Below are positions 54,973 through 64,000 of a DNA stretch of 64,000 nt, one piece after another. Numbering within the stretch: the first letter of the stretch is position 1; the number at the start of each line of letters is the position of its first letter. The notes under the pieces were generated by a model. It saw only the letters and a program-made list of their open reading frames with translations. It was not told the DNA's origin and ran no database searches. Both the position numbers and the translations under genes were made by a program. Origin of the DNA: Mesorhizobium sp. NBSH29 (lineage in GTDB: Bacteria; Pseudomonadota; Alphaproteobacteria; Rhizobiales; Rhizobiaceae); NCBI RefSeq assembly GCF_015500055.1, contig NZ_CP045492.1, positions 2,242,501 to 2,306,500 of the forward strand, read 5' to 3'.

Positions 54973-55113
54973 TCAGGCCGCCTTCTTGGCCTGCTGCGTG
55001 CGCGCGCAGATCAATGCGGCGACGAGTACCGCCGGTCCAATCGCCCGGTATTGCTGCGCCAGATCGGTTTTCACAGGTGCTTTCGGCTGTGCGGTCTTGG
55101 TGGTGGTCATCAT
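54973..55113 (-). CDS. Small hypothetical protein
   Basis: A 46-codon ORF (the first two codons are both ATG, at 55113 and 55110) ending in a TGA at 54973-54975, directly after the exporter's stop codon. It encodes a basic N-terminus (TTTKTAQPKAPVKT), a hydrophobic stretch (AIGPAVLVAALICA) and a basic tail, so perhaps a single-pass membrane peptide. A GGGGCAA lies before the starts. Too short for certainty. Confidence 0.4.
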   Translation of the reverse strand: MMTTTKTAQPKAPVKTDLAQQYRAIGPAVLVAALICARTQQAKKAA

Positions 55114-55415
55114 TTGCCCCAGTTTGGTGTGATCTCAGACTGGTCGCCAATTCCGCCCAAATCTTGACTTCACTCTGGTAATTGAGTGGCCTTTCCCAAA
55201 GCTTTCCAACATATTTAATAAAATCTGAATCGCCGCTAGCGCCGTCGCCTTGCGGGCTTGACGTTCGAAAGCCGCAAGGCGATAAAGCGCTCATGAAAAC
55301 GCTCTTCGCGATCTGCGGAATTTGCATTATTGGCTAGCGCCAGCGCTGGTCCGGACGTTTTCGCCTTCTCAAAAGACAGCAAAAAACGCCCAGGCCAGCA
55401 GGCCAGGGGAAAACT
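55114..55415. other. Leader region of cysS with strong hairpin
   Basis: About 300 bases without a gene between a small minus-strand ORF and cysS. It holds a perfect 11-bp inverted repeat, TCGCCTTGCGG (55245-55255) and CCGCAAGGCGA (55272-55282), with a 16-base loop that can pair further, about 133 bases before the cysS start. No T-run follows. It may be a leader structure. No small ORF was found. Confidence 0.45.
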
Positions 55416-56852
<1,437 letters not shown>

Positions 56853-56867
56853 AGGGGATAGCGTGCC

Positions 56868-59939
<3,072 letters not shown>

Positions 59940-60017
59940 CGGCAGCCATTCATCAACGGTGTGAAAGATTCGATCAATAAATGGAAATAGTCCCCGGTTC
60001 TGACTGGGAGCATAGCG

Positions 60018-60962
60018 GTGACCATGACATCAAATGCCTCTGCTCCTGACTCTGCTGGCATGAGGGGCTTTATTTTCGCCTTTTCTGCCTATTTTTTCTG
60101 GGGCATACTGCCTCTTTATCTGAAGCTTGTCGGACACATTCCCGCAGTGGAGGTGGTCGCCCACCGCATCATCTGGTCTGTGCCGTTGGCAGGGATTGTA
60201 TTGTATCTTCTTGGCCGTACTGCTGATGTGCGTGCTGCACTATGTTCGCCGCGAACGCTCGCTATGGCAGCAGTCACCGCCTGCCTGATCACCGTGAACT
60301 GGGGCGTCTATGTCTGGGCGATCGCTGCAGACCGCGCGGTCGAAACCTCACTCGGCTACTACATCAATCCGCTCATGAGCGTAGTCATGGGTGCTGTCTT
60401 TCTCGGCGAGCGTTTTACCCGCATGCAGATGGTCGCGGTCGCGTTAGCAGCCTGCGCCGTTTTGCTTCTGACTGTGGCCGGTGGCGGGTTGCCTTGGGTC
60501 TCTCTCGTTCTGGCGGTATCCTTCACGCTTTACGGCTTCTTCCGAAAAACCTTGCCGATTGGCCCGAGCCAAGGGTTCTTCCTCGAGGTTCTGATCCTTT
60601 GTTTGCCAGCGCTTTTGTATCTCATTTGGCTGCAAATCACCGGCGGCGCGCATTTTGTGGCATCGAGTCCGGAAAACATCTGGTTGCTTCTCGGCTGCGG
60701 CCCGGCAACTGCCTTGCCGTTGCTGCTCTACGGTTTTGGCGCCAAGCTGCTGAAACTCTCCACAATAGGCCTCATGCAATATATGGCGCCGACGATGGTG
60801 TTTCTGATTGCGGTGTTTGTCTTTGGAGAGCCGTTTGACACAGTACACGCCATTGCGTTTGGCATGATCTGGGTCGCGCTGGCGATCTATACCTGGTCGA
60901 TTTTCGCATCTCGCGAACGCCATCCGAAGACGGTCGCTCAAGTTACGCAAACACTGCCCTGA
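60018..60962 (+). CDS. rarD: EamA-family transporter, RarD-type
   Basis: A 314-residue drug/metabolite transporter with about 10 helices (FAFSAYFFWGILPLYLKL at the start and an EamA repeat). RarD homologues are linked to chloramphenicol sensitivity; the natural substrate is unknown. GTG at 60018 has GGGAG 7 bases upstream; the ATG at 60024 is an alternative. Overlaps the following GST gene. Confidence 0.88.
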   Translation: MTMTSNASAPDSAGMRGFIFAFSAYFFWGILPLYLKLVGHIPAVEVVAHRIIWSVPLAGIVLYLLGRTADVRAALCSPRTLAMAAVTACLITVNWGVYVWAIAADRAVETSLGYYINPLMSVVMGAVFLGERFTRMQMVAVALAACAVLLLTVAGGGLPWVSLVLAVSFTLYGFFRKTLPIGPSQGFFLEVLILCLPALLYLIWLQITGGAHFVASSPENIWLLLGCGPATALPLLLYGFGAKLLKLSTIGLMQYMAPTMVFLIAVFVFGEPFDTVHAIAFGMIWVALAIYTWSIFASRERHPKTVAQVTQTLP

Positions 60963-61669
60963 TGAAGGCCTCTCCGATGTATGAGCTTTTGATTGCTAAC
61001 AAGAACTATTCGTCGTGGTCGCTGCGCCCTTGGGTGCTGATGCGGGAATTGGGCATTCCATTCGAGGAAAGGCTAATACCCTTTCCCGGAGGGTACTCTT
61101 ATGAGACTTACAAACCCTTCTCCCCATCCGGTCGGGTCCCGTGCCTGACTGACGGGTCGAACCGTGTTTGGGACTCGTTGGCAATCGTGGAATATCTCGC
61201 CGAGAGGCACGAAGGCGTCTGGCCGTCCGATCCGATTGCACGGGCCTTCGCCCGTTCTGCGTCGGCGGAGATGCATTCGAGCTTCACAACGCTCCGCAAT
61301 GCTTGCCCGATGTCCTGTGGTGTCAGGGTGACATTGTCTGCCATTCCCGCAGATCTGCAACGCGATCTCGCGCGCGTTTCAGATCTATGGGACGAGGGCC
61401 TTAGGCGTTTTGGTGGACCATTTCTGGGCGGGGAAAACTTTACAGCGGTAGACGCTTTCTATGCGCCGGTAACCTTTCGCGCGCTATCGTTCGCGCTTGA
61501 TCTTGGAAACTCGGCCAACGCCTATTGCGAACGCATAAGATCTCTCCCCGCGATGCGCGCCTGGTACGACGCGGCTCTGGCGGAGCCTTGGCGCGAGGCC
61601 GGTCATGAAGCTGAAGCAACGGCGGCGGGAAAGATTACCGCAGATTATCGCGGTGGCGTCGCCGGTTGA
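60962..61669 (+). CDS. Glutathione S-transferase family protein
   Basis: A 235-residue GST-like protein with an N-terminal thioredoxin fold (LIANKNYSSWSLRPWVLMRELG) and a helical C-terminal domain. The NYSSWSLR stretch is like YfcF-type GSTs. Substrate unknown. It may begin at 60962 or at the ATG at 60977, which has an AAGG before it. The preceding stop overlaps the first ATG (TGATG). Confidence 0.85.
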   Translation: MKASPMYELLIANKNYSSWSLRPWVLMRELGIPFEERLIPFPGGYSYETYKPFSPSGRVPCLTDGSNRVWDSLAIVEYLAERHEGVWPSDPIARAFARSASAEMHSSFTTLRNACPMSCGVRVTLSAIPADLQRDLARVSDLWDEGLRRFGGPFLGGENFTAVDAFYAPVTFRALSFALDLGNSANAYCERIRSLPAMRAWYDAALAEPWREAGHEAEATAAGKITADYRGGVAG

Positions 61670-61672
61670 AGA

Positions 61673-62281
61673 TCACATTTGTTCTATGATCGCTGCCTTG
61701 CCGTCGTTCGCACGCAAGCCGGCCGCCGCGTCCAAAATCGACCGCACGGCTTCTTCACCGCTATCTGCCACGATCGGCTTTACCCGGTGCGCAGTATGGA
61801 TAAAACCTTCCCGGGCCATATGATCCAGCAGCGTTAGCATGGGGTTCCAAAAGCCCCCAATGTTGCAAAATACCATCGGCTTGAGATGATGGCCGAGCTG
61901 TGCCCAGGTCATGATCTCGACAATTTCTTCGACCGTGCCCAAGCCACCCGGCAACGCCACAAAGGCGTCTGATTTTTCAAACATAAGATGCTTGCGCTGG
62001 TGCATGTTGTCTGTGATGATCAGCTCATCGAGGTCTCGCAGCGCACTTTGGGTGGCTTCCTTGTCCATCAAAAAGCGTGGAATGATGCCAGTCACTTTTC
62101 CGCCGGCCTCGCGCGCGCCACTGGCCACAGCACCCATGACGCCCCTGATGCCTCCGCCATAGATCAGATTGATGCCCGAACTGGAAATTGCACGCCCGAG
62201 ATCGCGACCTGCTTGCATGTAGCTATCGCCGTTGCCTGGAGAGGAGCCGCAATACACGCAGATGGATTGAATCGCTTTCAT
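61673..62281 (-). CDS. LOG-family (TIGR00730) nucleotide 5'-monophosphate phosphoribohydrolase
   Basis: A 202-residue Rossmann-fold protein. The signature PGGLGTVEEI, with its catalytic Glu, and VYCGSSPGNGDSYM are present. LOG proteins hydrolyse cytokinin riboside 5'-monophosphates and AMP; many bacterial copies have a general nucleotide role. It is convergent with the GST gene. Confidence 0.92.
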   Translation of the reverse strand: MKAIQSICVYCGSSPGNGDSYMQAGRDLGRAISSSGINLIYGGGIRGVMGAVASGAREAGGKVTGIIPRFLMDKEATQSALRDLDELIITDNMHQRKHLMFEKSDAFVALPGGLGTVEEIVEIMTWAQLGHHLKPMVFCNIGGFWNPMLTLLDHMAREGFIHTAHRVKPIVADSGEEAVRSILDAAAGLRANDGKAAIIEQM

Positions 62282-62360
62282 CGTTCTGATTGACCGTCAC
62301 TTTGGAAGAACGTCAAGCTTAAGCCGGCTTTTTATTGTAGGGCATGCTAAAACAAGTTAC

Positions 62361-63851
62361 ATGAACGAGCGGCTCAGGGGCAGGAATAAAGTGGTGATAA
62401 ACCCGTTCAAGGCATTTTTGTTGACCGCTGGTGGAGCAATAGGTGCTGCCGCCATTGCGTATTATTCTGGCGCTCTTGACCGATATCTGACGCCTCAGCC
62501 GATCAGTCCAATTGCAAGCGTCCAGTCCGAAAGCGCGCCGGCGGCGGCGACCGAAGGCACCGCCGGCCGAATACCCCAGCAGGAGGCGGCTGTTCCCGCT
62601 GTCGAAGATCAAGCTGAGAAAAGCGCTGTTGTTGCTCCCGCATTCGATATTGTCCGCGCTGAACCAGATGGCTCAATTGTGGTCGCCGGCAAGGCAGCAG
62701 CCGGCGCGACCATCGAAATCGTCGGGGGCGCCCAGACGCTAGGAAAAACCACGGCTGGCCCCGACGGCGATTTTGCTATCGTTGTAGAAGAGCCGTTGAA
62801 ACCGGGCAGTCACCAGTTGGTGTTGCGCGCAACAGGCGCCGAGGGTCTGGTGGCGACTTCGTCTGAAACCGCGGTCGTTTCCATTCCCGACACCAAAGAT
62901 GGACAGGTTCTGGCGCTTGTTGAGAGCCCGGGTGAAGCGAGCAAGCTGATCACCGTGCCCGAACCCGTTGCCCCGTCCGATATCGCTCCGCCTCCTGCGG
63001 CTATAGAGCCAAAACCCGAAAAAGCGCTGGTAGCCAAAGCACAAGAGCCATCTGTTGCCGCTGAACCTGCGCCTGAAGTAATCGCCACTGCGCAGCCTAC
63101 CGCTCCACTGGCAACGGCCAGGCCGGTAGAACCTGTGGCGCCCCCGGTAGGCTCGGCTCCGGCATCCGCGATTGCGGCAGTTTCGGTCGATGCTGTCGAG
63201 ATTGAAGGCAGAAAGATATTCGTTGCGGGTGCTGCAGATCCGGGCCGACGCGTGCGGGTCTACGCGAACGATATCTTGTTAGGTGACGCAATCAGTTCGC
63301 CCAATGGCCGCTTCCTGATTGAGGCCGAGCGTGACTTGCCTGTCGGTGACTACATCGTTCGCGCTGATGCTCTGGAGCGTGACGGGGTGAAGGTTGCGGC
63401 GCGAGCGGCGGTTCCTTTCTCGCGTGAAGCCGGCGAAGCAATTGCAGCCGTCGCGCCAGTTCCAGTAGCGGTGGATCAGCCCGCGCCCTCCGTGCAAGTG
63501 GTTACGCCGCCAGCTGCTGAGGCGCTCAGCGATAGCGCGCCTGAACAGCTTGCAGCAGCCACACCTGAACAGCTTGCCGCAGCCGCACCAGTCTCGCCTA
63601 AGCTGGAAAGCGTCGACGGGTCTGTAATCATCCGCCGTGGCGACACGTTGTGGCAGATTTCGCGACGCGTTTATGGTCGCGGCGTGCGTTTTTCGACGAT
63701 ATATCTAGCCAATCAAAGCCAGATATCTGATCCTGACCGCATTTGGCCAGGCCAGATATTCAATCTGCCGACGAACACGCCCGAAGGCGAGGCAGCAGAC
63801 ATGTCGGAAATTGAAAGCCCGCCAGCGGACGAGACCAAGTCACCGCTTTGA
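62361..63851 (+). CDS. LysM-domain protein with N-terminal membrane anchor
   Basis: A 496-residue protein with a single transmembrane helix (INPFKAFLLTAGGAIGAAAIAYY), a long Ala/Pro/Glu-rich linker, two bacterial Ig-like repeats (about residues 88-160 and 270-340; each with a GxxxI-type core) and a C-terminal LysM (VIIRRGDTLWQISRRVYG). It is likely tethered to the cell wall. No catalytic domain is seen. Long Ala-rich spans such as QLAAATPEQLAAAAP form an imperfect repeat. Confidence 0.88.
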   Translation: MNERLRGRNKVVINPFKAFLLTAGGAIGAAAIAYYSGALDRYLTPQPISPIASVQSESAPAAATEGTAGRIPQQEAAVPAVEDQAEKSAVVAPAFDIVRAEPDGSIVVAGKAAAGATIEIVGGAQTLGKTTAGPDGDFAIVVEEPLKPGSHQLVLRATGAEGLVATSSETAVVSIPDTKDGQVLALVESPGEASKLITVPEPVAPSDIAPPPAAIEPKPEKALVAKAQEPSVAAEPAPEVIATAQPTAPLATARPVEPVAPPVGSAPASAIAAVSVDAVEIEGRKIFVAGAADPGRRVRVYANDILLGDAISSPNGRFLIEAERDLPVGDYIVRADALERDGVKVAARAAVPFSREAGEAIAAVAPVPVAVDQPAPSVQVVTPPAAEALSDSAPEQLAAATPEQLAAAAPVSPKLESVDGSVIIRRGDTLWQISRRVYGRGVRFSTIYLANQSQISDPDRIWPGQIFNLPTNTPEGEAADMSEIESPPADETKSPL

Positions 63852-63865
63852 CTTGCATTCAATAG

Positions 63866-63889
63866 GTTCATCGTCTATCGACGATGAAC
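63866..63889. promoter_or_regulatory. 24-bp operator-like palindrome before the ArsR gene
   Basis: Two perfect 10-bp arms, GTTCATCGTC and GACGATGAAC, with a 4-base spacer TATC. It ends 1 base before the ATG at 63891. This is the shape and place of an ArsR-family autoregulatory site. Confidence 0.75.
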
Positions 63890-63890
63890 G

Positions 63891-64000
63891 ATGAGCATGT
63901 TGGAAAACGTTGAACGCCCGATGCTCGCCATGGACACCCTGGCGCTTTCGGCAAAACTTGCGGCGCTGGCACACCCTGCCCGTATCGAAATCCTTCGCTA
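63891..64000 (+). CDS. ArsR-family regulator (3' cut by the window edge)
   Basis: The first 36 codons of an ArsR/SmtB winged-helix regulator: after the start (ATG at 63891; 63897 is also possible) the segment LSAKLAALAHPARIEILR is the first helix pair of the family. Metal-binding or sensing residues lie beyond the edge. The 24-bp palindrome directly before it supports self-control. Downstream genes cannot be seen. Confidence 0.85.
   Translation, partial: MSMLENVERPMLAMDTLALSAKLAALAHPARIEILR

Overview
This window looks like chromosomal DNA of an alphaproteobacterium of the order Hyphomicrobiales (Rhizobiales), probably near Phyllobacteriaceae. The evidence is the run rpoZ-rsh-pyrE-acpS-lepB-rnc-era-recO, a cysteine-bearing Omp2-type porin, a BacA/SbmA-type ABC exporter, a TIGR02301 protein, a DUF2339 membrane protein and a GAAC-N7-GAAC LexA box. 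Most of the sequence is GC-rich housekeeping and catabolic DNA. I see no phage, insertion sequence, CRISPR array or rRNA operon.

Layout. 1-8.8 kb: the end of a BacA-like transporter, an XRE/MmyB regulator divergent from a small membrane protein, a family-4 uracil-DNA glycosylase, ETF-ubiquinone oxidoreductase, and two paralogous DUF922 HExxH proteins on either side of an endonuclease/exonuclease/phosphatase gene. 8.8-14.2 kb: AMP nucleosidase with two tiny upstream ORFs, a glutathione S-transferase, a DUF2147 protein, a Sel1-like protein and an orphan branched-chain amino-acid binding protein. 14.2-21.3 kb: a leucine-degradation cluster (TetR regulator, isovaleryl-CoA dehydrogenase, methylcrotonyl-CoA carboxylase beta and alpha) interrupted by a Fic gene of lower GC and containing a small secreted-protein gene. 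21.5-25.2 kb: aminotransferase, serine hydrolase, small periplasmic protein and SDR.

25.3-28.0 kb is the most interesting locus. A radical SAM protein with a C-terminal helix-hairpin-helix is followed, 1 base after its stop, by a DUF4130-UdgX fusion. A LexA-type box lies on the -10 element, and the predicted transcription start falls on the ATG, so the pair looks like an SOS-controlled, leaderless DNA-damage operon. With the family-4 enzyme and a family-5 enzyme at 34.5 kb, the window holds three uracil-DNA glycosylase superfamily members.

28-35.8 kb: tRNA-Ser(GCU), porin, alpha/beta hydrolase, lytic transglycosylase, dapA-smpB, and an NYN RNase-like gene translationally coupled to the family-5 UDG. 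36-46 kb: rpoZ, rsh, pyrE, acpS, lepB, rnc, era, recO and a large DUF2339 protein. 46-64 kb: MFS transporter, a triple cysteine-repeat secreted protein, HD phosphohydrolase and YgfZ, a dihydroorotase-like protein with an altered metal motif, NUDIX, SRAP, LysE-type exporter, cysS, GFA, proline iminopeptidase, citramalate synthase, RarD-type transporter, GST, LOG-type protein, a LysM protein, and the start of an ArsR-family gene behind a near-perfect 24-bp operator-like palindrome.

All assignments come from reading protein motifs and sequence; no database search was run.
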